This document shows positions 35,710-45,249 of a stretch of DNA of 64,000 nucleotides, in pieces. The translations under genes were made by a program, and so were the position numbers. Each line of letters opens with the position of its first letter. Position 1 is the stretch's first letter. Source of the DNA: Novipirellula galeiformis. Lineage in GTDB: Bacteria; Planctomycetota; Planctomycetia; Pirellulales; Pirellulaceae. The stretch lies in assembly GCF_007860095.1 (NCBI RefSeq), contig NZ_SJPT01000010.1, forward strand, positions 124,001-188,000, written 5' to 3'. Under the pieces are notes generated by a model, which saw only the letters and a program-made list of their open reading frames with translations, was not told the DNA's origin and did no database searches.

Positions 35710-37197
35710 TCACTTGGGCTCCGATTGACGGATCAATCGGTGTGGCTGCGGTATCGTTCCCTCAGCGATCCGGCCGCGTTCGCGTTGTCCCGATCCACGA
35801 CGTCCTTTGTCCCCCAATTCGCTTCTCCCGCGTTCGGCCAACTGCATCAATCGATCGACGACCTCAGGATGCTCCGCAGCAACGTTATGCTCGCTGGCGA
35901 TATCGTCAACGACATTAAAGAGCAATGCCGATCGGGGTTGATTCGGTTTAAAGTGCGGATGCCCCGCCGCTTCAACCGGCAGGAACAACTTCCAAGGTCC
36001 GCTACGGACCGCTTGCAATTGGTCTTGGTGGTAATAGTACAGCACTTCATAGGGCGACTTTGCGTCGTCGTGCCCGAACAACAGGGGGGCGATATTGTGG
36101 CCGTCGATCTTAGGACGGCTGGGAACCTCGCCACCGGCAAGTTGGGTGAACGTGGGCAACAGATCCATCGTGGTAGCGAGCTCGTCACAGACCGTTCCGG
36201 CAGGCACTTTGCCGGGTTGCCACACGATCGTGGGCACGCGAAAGGCGCCTTCGCTGGTCGTATAGCCACGGCCATGGAGCGGTCGATTGGAACCGCGACG
36301 AAGATCATTGGGGTCGCGATTGATTGGCGCGCCGTTGTCCGAGGTCCAAATCACAAACGTGTTTTCGGCGATCCCCAATTCCTGCAACTGATCGAGCATC
36401 ACTCCCATCGACCAATCCAGTTCTTCGATGGAATCTCCCCACGGGCCGTTGGCGCTTTTGCCTTTGAATTCAGTGCTCGAAAACGGCGTCGAGGTGCTGC
36501 CGGGCATCGCTTGGGGAAAATACAGAAAAAAGGGCTCGTCTTTATGCGATGCAATCCATTGCATTGCCTGTTCGGTGTAACGCTTGGTCAAGCCATCACG
36601 ATCACACGGAGCTTCGATCACCGTTTCGTTTTCCATCAACGGCAGCGGTGGCCACTTCGATCCATCCTGCCAAACTCGCTCCGTCATATCGTCGGAGTAG
36701 GGGACGCCAAAGAACCAATCAAAGCCATGCCGCGTGGGTAAAAATTCAGGCTGATCCCCCAAATGCCACTTACCGACAATCGCCGTCGCATAGCCCTGGG
36801 CTTTTAACGATTCTGCGATCGTCGTTTCATCAGGATTTAAACCGTAGGGCGAGACCGGACGCAGCACTTGGCCGTCTCGAGGGTTCGTGTGCAAGCCGAT
36901 CCGTTGCGAGTAACACCCTGTGATAATGCTCGCTCGCGAGGGAGTGCACACGCCAGCGGTGACACAGAAATGAGTGAACTTACGGCCTTCCTTTGCCATT
37001 CGATTGAGATTCGGGGTGCGATGCAGCGTCGACCCAAACGGCTCGATGTCGCCGTACCCCAAGTTGTCACAGTAGATGATGATAAAGTTGGGCTTGCTTC
37101 CTTCATCCGCATGGCTGTGAGACAAATCAACCATCATCGTCGCGATGAAGAGGGCCAAAATGGCAAGATGGCAGTTAAGTGGGAGTAAGGCGTGCAT
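35710..37197 (-). CDS. Exported sulfatase (formylglycine type)
   Basis: 495 residues with a signal peptide at 1-30. The maturation motif C-x-P-S-R is CTPSR with Cys84, to be converted to formylglycine by an FGE enzyme not seen in this window. NFIIIYCDNLGYGD gives Asp44-Asn45 where two Asp are common at the calcium site. KWHLGDQPEFLPTRHGFDWFFG and WTSDNGAPINRD are further S1-family blocks. The enzyme hydrolyses sulfate esters, probably on sulfated polysaccharides. Planctomycetes carry many such genes. It is convergent with the symporter gene. Confidence 0.93.
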   Translation of the reverse strand: MHALLPLNCHLAILALFIATMMVDLSHSHADEGSKPNFIIIYCDNLGYGDIEPFGSTLHRTPNLNRMAKEGRKFTHFCVTAGVCTPSRASIITGCYSQRIGLHTNPRDGQVLRPVSPYGLNPDETTIAESLKAQGYATAIVGKWHLGDQPEFLPTRHGFDWFFGVPYSDDMTERVWQDGSKWPPLPLMENETVIEAPCDRDGLTKRYTEQAMQWIASHKDEPFFLYFPQAMPGSTSTPFSSTEFKGKSANGPWGDSIEELDWSMGVMLDQLQELGIAENTFVIWTSDNGAPINRDPNDLRRGSNRPLHGRGYTTSEGAFRVPTIVWQPGKVPAGTVCDELATTMDLLPTFTQLAGGEVPSRPKIDGHNIAPLLFGHDDAKSPYEVLYYYHQDQLQAVRSGPWKLFLPVEAAGHPHFKPNQPRSALLFNVVDDIASEHNVAAEHPEVVDRLMQLAERGRSELGDKGRRGSGQRERGRIAEGTIPQPHRLIRQSEPK

Positions 37198-37330
37198 GAG
37201 CCGGTGTCACCTGCGCTGGGTGGTGGGGTGGGCGAGGAAAATGATTGTAAATCAGTTTAACCCAAGTGACCGTGCCGTTGGTGTCGTTGATCGACGCAGG
37301 CTTGAGTCACGGTCCGAGATCCCGTGCTAC

Positions 37331-37388
37331 GGGCTCCCTTCCTGCGGGCTATGTTTCGATGGGCTCCCTTCCTACGGGCTCACTTCCT
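37331..37388. repeat. Short interspersed repeat GGGCTCCCTTCCT
   Basis: Copies lie at 37331-37343 and 37361-37373, and GGGCTCACTTCCT at 37376-37388. This is a local duplication in the spacer between the FAD dehydrogenase and sulfatase genes. Confidence 0.65.
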
Positions 37389-37427
37389 ATAGACGTCCTT
37401 CCCGTTACCACCGTGCGTGCTCCAGGC

Positions 37428-39023
37428 TCACCCCTTGCAGGGGGCAAAATGTTCAACGATTTTGCGTGCCGCGCGTAAACCATCGACTGCGGCGGTGACA
37501 ATTCCACCGGCATACCCCGCCCCTTCCCCAACCGGATAAACACCAGGCATCGCCGGAATTTGAAACGACTCACGATCACGATCGATTCGGACCGGAGAAC
37601 TGCCCCGCATCTCAGGCCCGACCAAAACCGCGTCGGGAAGGTACTTGCCTTTCCATTTTTCATTCATCAACGGCAACCCGGCGTGGATCGCTTTGGCAAT
37701 CACCGGAGGCAGAACTTCGTTCAAGTTCCGCGGAACGGCACCTCGTTGATACGAGGACGGAACGACATCCTTGCTCGAAGGCGTGCGATTGGCCAGAAAA
37801 TCATGGGCGCGTTGCACCGGAGCCTGATAGTCGGCACCGGCGAGTTGAAAGGCGATGGCTTCGTATTTTCGCTGGACCTCGACGCCCGCCAGCGGATGGT
37901 CGCTGCCGAATTGATCCGGATCCAACGTGACCACCAAACCGCTGTTTGCAAAGGGTGTGTCATGCCGCGAATTGCTCATCCCGTTAGAGCAATACATGTT
38001 CGGCTCCGAAACACTCGGGATCACGATTCCCCCAGCACACATACAAAACGTGAACAGATCGCGTTCTCCTTTGGCAACCAACGTATAGTCGGCCGCGCCG
38101 AGTTGCTCGAGGTACTCAGGGCGGCCGTACTTATGCTCGTTAATCAGTGCTTGCGGTTGCTCGATACGAAGCCCAAGTTGGAACGCTTTCGCTTGCAGCG
38201 GACACCCCGCCTCGAGCAACATGTGGTAGGTGTCGCGCGCGCTATGCCCCATCGCCAGCAACACATGCGAGGTCGGGATCGAACCGGTGGAGGTCGACAA
38301 TCCCGTCAGTCGTCCCTCGCTGAATGTCAGCCCATCAAAACGACAACCGAAGCGGTACTCGCCACCCAACGCTTCAATCTTTCGCCGAAAGTTGCGACAG
38401 ATCATCGGCAGTTTGTTGCTGCCAAGATGGGGACGATGTTCATACATCAAGGACGGACGACCGCCGCAATCGACGAAACTCTGCAACACCCAATCAACGT
38501 CGGGCCCAGTGATACGGCAAGTCAGTTTTCCGTCACTGAAGCACCCCGCGCCTCCTTCGCCAAATAGATAGTTGTTCTCCTGATCGAGTTCGCCGCCCCG
38601 ATCAAACTTGCGAATCGCAGGCACACGCTCTTTGACCGCCAGCCCGCGTTCCAAAATAATCGGCCGGTACCCTTTCAATGCCAAGTAGTATCCGGCCAAT
38701 AATCCGGCGGGACCGGAACCGACGATCACCGGTCGCTGTGGCAACTCCTCCTTGCCTGGATCAGGATCAAAGAACGGCTTCGGCTGGTACGGTTCTACAC
38801 GAACATCAAGCGAACGTCTCGTCTTCACGTCATCCGGGACGTCCACCACCAACGAATAGACGAATTGCAGACTTTCGCGTTGGCGAGCATCGAGACTCTT
38901 CCGCAAAATCCGGAGCGAGCGAAATTGATCCTCGTTGATCCCCACCGCGGCTGCGGCTCGTGAGGCTAGATCGGTCTCAGGCGATTCGACGCGTGTGCGA
39001 AGATTGGTGATTCGCAGCATCAT
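37428..39023 (-). CDS. FAD-dependent dehydrogenase (COG2509-like)
   Basis: 531 residues from the tandem ATG at 39023/39020; 75 upstream codons are open but not protein-like. A small N-terminal domain (about 1-95, MLRITNLRTRVES...VYSLVVDVP) precedes the FAD fold. PVIVGSGPAGLLAGYYLALKG at about 105-125 binds the dinucleotide. ENNYLFGEGGAGCFSDGKLT, AMGHSARDTYHMLLEAG and the C-terminal GVYPVGEGAGYAGGIVTAAVDGLRAA are features of this predicted flavoprotein family (BFD-like/YtfP-related). The substrate is unknown. Confidence 0.85.
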   Translation of the reverse strand: MMLRITNLRTRVESPETDLASRAAAAVGINEDQFRSLRILRKSLDARQRESLQFVYSLVVDVPDDVKTRRSLDVRVEPYQPKPFFDPDPGKEELPQRPVIVGSGPAGLLAGYYLALKGYRPIILERGLAVKERVPAIRKFDRGGELDQENNYLFGEGGAGCFSDGKLTCRITGPDVDWVLQSFVDCGGRPSLMYEHRPHLGSNKLPMICRNFRRKIEALGGEYRFGCRFDGLTFSEGRLTGLSTSTGSIPTSHVLLAMGHSARDTYHMLLEAGCPLQAKAFQLGLRIEQPQALINEHKYGRPEYLEQLGAADYTLVAKGERDLFTFCMCAGGIVIPSVSEPNMYCSNGMSNSRHDTPFANSGLVVTLDPDQFGSDHPLAGVEVQRKYEAIAFQLAGADYQAPVQRAHDFLANRTPSSKDVVPSSYQRGAVPRNLNEVLPPVIAKAIHAGLPLMNEKWKGKYLPDAVLVGPEMRGSSPVRIDRDRESFQIPAMPGVYPVGEGAGYAGGIVTAAVDGLRAARKIVEHFAPCKG

Positions 39024-39547
39024 TGGCGTTGGCTTTCGAGTGGGGGGGAGGAGACTTGCTCGATGATGATCCGTCAAAGTAAATCTGGCATCGATATGGA
39101 CGAGATGGAGGGCACTCCCCGCGCTCGCTGCTAGGAGTGATATTTGACTCAAACCGAACGGATTTGAATACCGCAGAAGCCAAAAAGGGGGCACGCGGCC
39201 ATCCTGGGCGAGACCGCTGCGAAGGATTGGCCGGTGGGAAGCGGCCAATCATCCCACATCAATTTTTAATAGGCTCTCGCCTGGACGGTGGAAAAGTTGG
39301 GGTTTCGGTTTTTTGGGTTTTCGCAATTTTCATCCCGACGGGATGACAGACCGTAGCCGGTGGTTTGAGCGCAGCGAACACCACCGCAAAGCCAACGGTT
39401 CGGATGCCGGGGATGTCGCTACGCTTATCCCCGGCTATTCTCTTAGCCCCCCTTCGGGATGAAGCCAAAGCCGTCAGCACGAAGATCGCGGACCAAAAAT
39501 GCCTTCACGAAATGCGCTGTCCATACCAAGGTTTTAGCAGCCCAGCT
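39024..39547. other. Spacer carrying repeat C
   Basis: No gene was seen. The right half (39331-39465) is the structured repeat C. The left part contains simple T/G-rich sequence (GGTTTCGGTTTTTTGGGTTT) near 39301-39320. Confidence 0.45.
39331..39465. repeat. Dispersed structured repeat family C, copy 1
   Basis: Nested hairpins: CATCCCG-A-CGGGATG at 39331-39345; a block at 39351-39389 with AGCCGGTGGT ... ACACCACCG around GAGCGCAGCGAA; and GCCGGGGAT ... ATCCCCGGC at 39406-39435. A second copy of the middle block is at 52509-52544. Confidence 0.65.
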
Positions 39548-40405
39548 CTAGCTCAGCGGCGCCGCTTGTTGGCGGCGAATCTCGTACAGCAGAATTCCCG
39601 CCGCGACCGCCGCATTCAACGACGTCACTTTGCCCTGCATCGGAATGCAGACGCGTTGGTCGCAAAGCGCCAATAGCTCAGGTTGAATCCCGGTCGCTTC
39701 GCTGCCAATCACCAGCGCGGTCGCGCCACGGAGCTGTGAATCCCAGACACTTGTTTTCGTATTGGAATCGGCAGCAATCAATTGCATTCCTTGATCTTTC
39801 ACGAACTGGGCGGTGCCGAGCAAGTCGTCCACCTGGACGATCGGAATATGGTTCACAGCACCCGAAGAGGAACGGGCGACATGCGGGGTCACCTCCGCTT
39901 GGCTTCGATTGCCGACAATCACCGCCACCACGTTGGCACCATCACAACAGCGCAGAATGGCTCCGAAATTAAAGGTGTCCTGCAAACGATCACAGATCAC
40001 GACCAACGGGGGTGACGTGGCGACTTCGGCGGGCGGCGATGCGTCGCTGGCGTGACCGACCAAAGCTTGGCGAAGGACCGGCGTAAAGGATTCCAAGGTT
40101 TGATAGGGGAACCCGCCCAATCGCACTACCAATCCTTGGTGCTCACTCGAACGTGACAGTTGCTCAAGTCGAGCATTGTCGACGATTTCCAGCGGAATTC
40201 CTGCAGCTTGCTTGGCAAGCAACAAGTCCGAGAATTGATCAAACGCCTTTTGATTTGCGTAAATCTCATTGACCGGCCATGTCCCCGTGACCAGCGTTTC
40301 GGTGACGGCATGATGCCCCCACAACCAACCGCGTTGATGATTTCCGCTGTAGTTGCCCTTCGACTTCTTCGCTTTCCTGTTCTTCTTGCGTGTCGGTTCA
40401 ACCAT
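39548..40405 (-). CDS. rlmB: SpoU-family 2'-O-ribose methyltransferase (RlmB type)
   Basis: 285 residues from the ATG at 40405. A GTG 78 bases upstream is open, but its codons derive from flanking repeat A. A Lys-rich N-terminus (TRKKNRKAKKSKG) precedes a substrate-binding domain beginning GWLWGHHAVTETL. The knotted methyltransferase motifs follow: NFGAILRCCDGANV (1), LVIGSEATGIQPELLALCD (2) and IPMQGKVTSLNAAVAAGILLYE (3). Family members methylate ribose 2'-OH in rRNA; RlmB (G2251 of 23S) is the closest by layout, but TrmH-like relatives are possible. Confidence 0.85.
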   Translation of the reverse strand: MVEPTRKKNRKAKKSKGNYSGNHQRGWLWGHHAVTETLVTGTWPVNEIYANQKAFDQFSDLLLAKQAAGIPLEIVDNARLEQLSRSSEHQGLVVRLGGFPYQTLESFTPVLRQALVGHASDASPPAEVATSPPLVVICDRLQDTFNFGAILRCCDGANVVAVIVGNRSQAEVTPHVARSSSGAVNHIPIVQVDDLLGTAQFVKDQGMQLIAADSNTKTSVWDSQLRGATALVIGSEATGIQPELLALCDQRVCIPMQGKVTSLNAAVAAGILLYEIRRQQAAPLS

Positions 40406-40456
40406 GGGGCAATGTTTTTCCGCAGCCTGCGGCGGTTCCGTGATCAGGGGGGGGCG

Positions 40457-40592
40457 TAGCTTTTGAAGTTGCGTGTTTTTCACAATACGAAGCGTGAGCG
40501 AGGGAATCTCGATCTTGACTCGGTCCCTCGCAGACGTTTCGGATTATGATTCTCCGGGAAAAACGATTATAGCGCCACTTCAAAAGACGTAG
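40457..40592. repeat. Dispersed repeat family A, copy 3
   Basis: The full element has outer arms TAGCTTTTGAAGTTGCG (40457-40473) and CACTTCAAAAGACGTAG (40576-40592). The inner palindrome is 40481-40549 (ACGAAGCGTGAGCGAGGGA ... TCCCTCGCAGACGTTTCGG). It sits upstream of the rlmB-type gene, and its sequence makes a false N-terminal extension of that gene's frame. Confidence 0.85.
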
Positions 40593-40764
40593 CAACGGTC
40601 CACAAAACACCGCGTGAGCTTCCTGAGTAGGAAAACATCGCGGTGTGGGACCGCGAATTGTAACCTAACTCCGAAAGCTCACAAAGGAGCGACACACACC
40701 ACCGAACCGAGGCCATTTTGGTTGACGTGACGGACGCTGATGCTGCTACGCGGATGCCATTCGG

Positions 40765-41634
40765 CTAGCTCACCAACTCTTCCCAACGAACGCGATTCTC
40801 TTTCATCGCTTGAACCAAGTCCTTAGGAACGGCGCCTTCCTCGACCAACGTCCACCCGGTAAAGCTTTCTGCGTCGGTCGCCTTCAACATCGGAAACAAC
40901 TCGGTCCAAGGATACTTGTTGTTGCGAAGGTCGTGGATGTGAACCGTCCCCATTCGATCCTTCAACAAGTTGTAGTTGTGCTTGAGTCCCTCACCATTCA
41001 TGTCCGCCGGGTTACAATTCCAGCAAACCGCGACGTTCGGGTGGTCGGCGATGTCCATGATCGTCTTCATGTGATGGATCTCCGACGTCCCTCGACCGTG
41101 CACTTCGACTCGGATTTGCACGCCGTAGTCGGCGGCATAACGACCGACCTCATTGAGCGATTTGCCGATCTGCTCGAGCGTTTGCTCGACGGGACGTCCC
41201 GCGGGCAATCCATTGGGCCGCACCTTCACGCCGCTGCCGCCGACATCCTTACACAGTTTCACAAACTGTTGAGTTTCTTCGATATTCTTCTTCAGCACCG
41301 CGGGGTCAATCGCGTGATACTCACACGCGCTGCCAAGTCCGACGACGGCCACGTTGCTGTCTGCGAATTGTTTGCGAACGTGATCGCGTTGTTTCGCATC
41401 CAACGTGATTTCGACGCCGTGCTTGTGAGTGCTACGTAATTCAACGCCGCTGAAATTGGACGCTTCGCAATTCTTAATGAGGGTCGGTACATCCCAATCC
41501 TTGCCCCAATTGTAAGTAACCAGACCGAGTTGAAGTGGATTCTTGGCAGCTTCGGCAGCCCCGAGGCGCGGTGCCGAGAGTGCGGCAAGGCCGACAGCGG
41601 AATGGGCGAGAAATTGACGACGATCGAGTGACAT
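40765..41634 (-). CDS. Tat-exported sugar phosphate isomerase/epimerase-like TIM-barrel protein
   Basis: 289 residues from the ATG at 41634, which has AAGGA seven bases upstream; the frame is open to 41730. MSLDRRQFLAHSAVGLAALS is a twin-arginine signal. The AP-endonuclease-2-like barrel has strand-end residues FSGVELRSTHKHG (Glu), IRVEVHGRGTSEIHH (Glu, His), AVCWNCNPAD (Asp), VHIHDLRNN (His) and WTLVEEGAVP (Glu). NCNPAD replaces the FDxGN of the two paralogues in this window, so the metal site differs. The substrate is unknown. Confidence 0.85.
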   Translation of the reverse strand: MSLDRRQFLAHSAVGLAALSAPRLGAAEAAKNPLQLGLVTYNWGKDWDVPTLIKNCEASNFSGVELRSTHKHGVEITLDAKQRDHVRKQFADSNVAVVGLGSACEYHAIDPAVLKKNIEETQQFVKLCKDVGGSGVKVRPNGLPAGRPVEQTLEQIGKSLNEVGRYAADYGVQIRVEVHGRGTSEIHHMKTIMDIADHPNVAVCWNCNPADMNGEGLKHNYNLLKDRMGTVHIHDLRNNKYPWTELFPMLKATDAESFTGWTLVEEGAVPKDLVQAMKENRVRWEELVS

Positions 41635-41939
41635 CTTGGATTCCTTTATGAAGGTGACCCATCGCGACGATTCCCAGCGAATAGGAGCGGGAATCTGGCC
41701 AGCGATAAGGAAGGGGGGACAGGTGAACAAACACTCGCCTGGGGGCGAATTTTCGGTGGGTGGGGTTATCCGGAGCCGTAGCTCGGCGTCACAGTATAAC
41801 CACGCGGCGTGCCGGCGTGGAGAAAACTTGACTTAACAATCCACTGGAGACTCGCGAGCTCAACGACGCTCCGTCCAACGACTCCCAATCGTGATGAAAA
41901 TCGAAGGACAACGATTCACGCTTCGAGCGACCAAGCATG
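41635..41939. other. Spacer, nothing recognised
   Basis: This lies between two minus-strand genes. No gene, hairpin with T run or repeat was identified. Confidence 0.4.
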
Positions 41940-42974
41940 CTATTTCTGTAGCACCAACTTTTGAGCTCGCTTGCCAATGATGTCCCCGACATAAATGTTT
42001 CCATGCGAATCGAGCGCCAAACCGTGCAACCAATTCACATCACCCGGCTGCTCTTTGCCATCTTCGCCCTTCGGGATCGTCCATAATTGAAGCACTTTTC
42101 CCTTGGTATTGAATTTCATCAGCACTTGGTCTTTCGGCGGGCAACTCAGCGGCGCACCGGGGTAGTCGGGATCATTCCTCCACTGCATCGGTGACGCGCC
42201 GCAAACCCAAATGTGATCCTCTGCGGTAACACAGAAACCCCAGGGCACGATCACGTTGTCCCAACTATCCAACAACGTGCCTTGTTGATCATAAATCATC
42301 ACGCGGGCATTGTTTCGGTCCGCGACGTACAACCGTCCTGCCGAGTCGATCGCCATCGCGTGAGGCAACGAAAACTGTTCCGGTCCCGTCCCCAAACTGC
42401 CCCAAGCCTTGACGAAATTTCCTTTGCCATCGTAGTGGACGACGCGATTGTTGCCGTAGCCGTCCGAGACAAACACGTCGCCGTTGGCCGCGATCGCCAT
42501 ATCGGTGGGTTTGTCGAGATGCGTATTGTCTTCCCCCGACACGCCTGGGGTCCCAATCGTCAACAACACCTTGCCCTCGGGACTGAATTTCCGAATCACA
42601 TGCAAACCAATATCGGCAACCCAGATGTTCCCTTCGTCATCAATCTTCAAATGATGAGCCGTCTCGATCGTATCATCGCCCCATGAACGCACGAGCTTTC
42701 CGTCCGTCGTATAGACCTGGATCGGAGGCTTCGAACGCGTGAACACATACACATGGTCATGCTTGTCAACCGCGACGGCCGGAACGGCTTCCCAAATGAA
42801 ATCGTCGGGTTTCTGTGGCCACGTCGGATCGACACGATACCAAGGGGCAACATTGACGCGTGGGTAATCGGGCGATTTCCCCTTGTCAGGCTCCGCAGCA
42901 TGCGACGGATCCGAAAACGTAGTCGTAGTGCAGAGCGCAACGGCACAAGCAAGCAACGGCAGGTGGCGTGTCAT
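41940..42974 (-). CDS. Exported NHL-repeat propeller protein
   Basis: 344 residues from the ATG at 42974, with a signal peptide to about residue 28 (ACAVALC..SHAAEP). Six NHL-type blades are visible, such as VPAVAVDKHDHVYVFTR, HHLKIDDEGNIWVAD, TDMAIAANGDVFVSDGYGNNRVVHYD, HAMAIDSAGRLYVADRNNARVMIYD and HGLALDSHGNIYVGDI. This arrangement resembles the peptidyl-alpha-hydroxyglycine amidating lyase branch, but no catalytic assignment is safe. It is probably periplasmic or surface-located. It is not tightly linked to its neighbours. Confidence 0.82.
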   Translation of the reverse strand: MTRHLPLLACAVALCTTTTFSDPSHAAEPDKGKSPDYPRVNVAPWYRVDPTWPQKPDDFIWEAVPAVAVDKHDHVYVFTRSKPPIQVYTTDGKLVRSWGDDTIETAHHLKIDDEGNIWVADIGLHVIRKFSPEGKVLLTIGTPGVSGEDNTHLDKPTDMAIAANGDVFVSDGYGNNRVVHYDGKGNFVKAWGSLGTGPEQFSLPHAMAIDSAGRLYVADRNNARVMIYDQQGTLLDSWDNVIVPWGFCVTAEDHIWVCGASPMQWRNDPDYPGAPLSCPPKDQVLMKFNTKGKVLQLWTIPKGEDGKEQPGDVNWLHGLALDSHGNIYVGDIIGKRAQKLVLQK

Positions 42975-43096
42975 ATATCTAGGTTCTCTCAAAAGATGAC
43001 GGGGCAGTGGTCTAGATAATCTAGTCGATGCACAAGCACGCGTGGGGTCGCGCTGGGCCCCATTGGAGAACGAGTGGTTTTAAAAACGCGGGCTCG

Positions 43097-44494
43097 TTAA
43101 ACCAAACCGGTCGCTTCATAGAGCGCAATCACGACGAACACAGCCAATGTCTTGATCATTGTAATTGCAAAGATGTCGCCATACGCTTGGCGATGCGTCA
43201 GCCCAGTGACGGCCAACAACGTAATGACGGCACCATTGTGAGGCAGCGTGTCCATCCCACCGCTGGCCATCGACGCCACACGATGCAGCACCTCCATCGG
43301 GATTCCCGCCGCCTGGGCGTTTTCAATGAACGATTCCGACATCGCTGCCAAGGCGATGCTCAAGCCGCCCGAAGCGGATCCAGTGACGCCCGCCAGTGCG
43401 GTCACGGTGACCGCTTCGTTGACCAACGGGTTCGGGATGGACTTCATTGCATTGGAAACGATTAGAAAGCCGGGCAACGCCGCGATCACCGCACCAAATC
43501 CATACTCGGACGCCGTGTTAGTGGCGGCCAACATCGCGCCCGAGATCGCCGGCTTCGTGCCTTCGGAAAGCTTGTCACGCACCTGTCGCCAAGCGAGCAA
43601 CAACACCGATAAGATCCCGATCAACAACGCGGCTTCGATCGACCAAATCGCTGAAATCTTCGCGACCTCTTGTTGGATCGGTTCCGCCGAACCTACCACC
43701 GAGGGCAAAAAGGAGTGGTGTTCGTCGTACAGACGAGGGATCACGCCGGTGAGAATTTTGTTTGTCGCCGCAACCAGGATCAAGGGCAGGATCGCGATCC
43801 AAGCGGCCGGTAGGGTATCGTGATGAAACGGCTCAGGTTCATTGAGCAGCTTGTCTCCGTAACCTTCGCCTTGGGCGGCAGCCCGGCGGCAACGTGATTG
43901 CAGATAGAGCAGGCCAACGACACACACAAACAAACTGCCCGCAATGCCCAACCACGGTGCGGCGTAAATATTGGTTTTGAAAAACGCAGCGGGAATCACA
44001 TTCTGGATCTGCGGCGTTCCCGGCATTGCGTCCATCGTGAAGCTAAACGCCCCCAACGCAATCGTGGCAGGCATCAATCGCTTGGGGATTCCACTTTGAC
44101 GGAACAATTCGGCAGCAAAGGGATAAACCGCGAACACCGCCACGAACAACGACACACCGCCGTACGTCAATAACGCGCTGACGACAACGATGCTCAACAC
44201 CGAACGGCGAGGTCCCAACAAAACGATGATCGACGACGCGATCGACTTGGCAAACCCCGATAACTCCATCGTTTTGCCAAACACAGCGCCCAACAGGAAG
44301 ATCGGAAAATAGAGTTTTAAAAACCCGGCCATCTTTTCCATGAATAGCCCCGTGAACATCGGCGCGACCTCCGCCGGGTCGGTCAAAAACACCGCCCCCA
44401 TCGCTGCCACCGGTGCAAACAAGATCACGCTAAAACCGCGATAGGCCGCCAGCATCAAAAACCCAAGCGCCGCCAAGATGATCAATAAACTCAT
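43097..44494 (-). CDS. GntP-family permease (hydroxybutyrate/gluconate type)
   Basis: 465 residues with about 12 membrane segments. YFPIFLLGAVFGKTMELSGFAKSIA, LLTYGGVSLFVAVFAVYPFA, DAMPGTPQIQNVIPAAFF and ASGGLSIALAAMSESFIENAQ are GntP-family blocks. The family imports gluconate, hydroxybutyrate or related hydroxyacids with protons. Its ATG overlaps the stop of the 3-hydroxybutyrate dehydrogenase gene by 4 bases (44491-44494), and it is the last gene of the four-gene ketone-body operon, which points to a 3-hydroxybutyrate or acetoacetate permease. Confidence 0.88.
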   Translation of the reverse strand: MSLLIILAALGFLMLAAYRGFSVILFAPVAAMGAVFLTDPAEVAPMFTGLFMEKMAGFLKLYFPIFLLGAVFGKTMELSGFAKSIASSIIVLLGPRRSVLSIVVVSALLTYGGVSLFVAVFAVYPFAAELFRQSGIPKRLMPATIALGAFSFTMDAMPGTPQIQNVIPAAFFKTNIYAAPWLGIAGSLFVCVVGLLYLQSRCRRAAAQGEGYGDKLLNEPEPFHHDTLPAAWIAILPLILVAATNKILTGVIPRLYDEHHSFLPSVVGSAEPIQQEVAKISAIWSIEAALLIGILSVLLLAWRQVRDKLSEGTKPAISGAMLAATNTASEYGFGAVIAALPGFLIVSNAMKSIPNPLVNEAVTVTALAGVTGSASGGLSIALAAMSESFIENAQAAGIPMEVLHRVASMASGGMDTLPHNGAVITLLAVTGLTHRQAYGDIFAITMIKTLAVFVVIALYEATGLV

Positions 44495-45249
44495 TGCGCC
44501 GTCCAGCCTCCGTCAATGGTGATCGCTTGCCCGGTCACATTCCGCGCCAACGGACTGATCAGATAGCCAACGGCCCCCGCAACCTCTTCACAGCTAATGA
44601 AGGCCTTTTTCGGCATCGGAGCAAGCATCACATCGTCGATCACTTGTTGTTCGGAAATACCTCGAGCGCGAGCTTGATCGCCGATTTGAGCGTCGACCAA
44701 CGGGGTGCGAATGTAGGCGGGACAGATCACGTTGCTGGTGATGTCGGTGCCGGCCGTCTCTAACGCCAGCACCTTAGAAAATCCAATCAACGAGTGTTTC
44801 GCAGCGGTGTAGGCCGACTTGTAAGGCGACGCAACGAGCGAATGAATCGAGCCGATATGAATGATGCGGCCAAATCCCGACGCGCGCATACCGGGCAGCG
44901 CCGCGCGTGTCATTAGAAATGTGCCTTTGACCATCACATCGATCAATAAATCCCACTTCGCGACTGGAAACTCATCCAAGGGAGCGACGTGCTGTAACCC
45001 CGCATTGTTGATCAAAACCCCAACGGGGCCGTGTTCATCGAGCAATCGTTGAGCGTCGGCTTCGGAAGTCACATCCAAGCGGTGCGCCGTTGCTGTTCCC
45101 CCCGCGGCAACGATCTCCCCCGCGACGCTCTGGGCACGCGTCTCGTCGACATCCGTGACCAATATCGTGTGTCCTTGTTGCGCTAGTGAAATCCCCAAGC
45201 TGCGCCCCAAGCCGCTGCCCGCGCCGGTGATTAGGATCGTCTGATTCAT
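44491..45249 (-). CDS. 3-hydroxybutyrate dehydrogenase (SDR family)
   Basis: 252 residues, classical short-chain dehydrogenase length. The NAD site is TGAGSGLG at 8-15 and the structural NNAG is at 81-84. The catalytic residues are Ser134, Tyr147 and Lys151 in SAYTAAKHS, and the C-terminal end is VTGQAITIDGGWTAQ. LVASPYKSAYTAAKHSLIGF closely matches D-3-hydroxybutyrate dehydrogenases, which oxidise 3-hydroxybutyrate to acetoacetate. The start overlaps the CoA synthetase stop by 4 bases and the stop overlaps the permease start by 4, so expression is coupled. Confidence 0.88.
   Translation of the reverse strand: MNQTILITGAGSGLGRSLGISLAQQGHTILVTDVDETRAQSVAGEIVAAGGTATAHRLDVTSEADAQRLLDEHGPVGVLINNAGLQHVAPLDEFPVAKWDLLIDVMVKGTFLMTRAALPGMRASGFGRIIHIGSIHSLVASPYKSAYTAAKHSLIGFSKVLALETAGTDITSNVICPAYIRTPLVDAQIGDQARARGISEQQVIDDVMLAPMPKKAFISCEEVAGAVGYLISPLARNVTGQAITIDGGWTAQ

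Noticed and set aside
40406-40483. N-terminal extension of the rlmB-type gene from a GTG
   Set aside because: The codons come from the edge of repeat A; the Lys-rich start at 40405 is the natural N-terminus.
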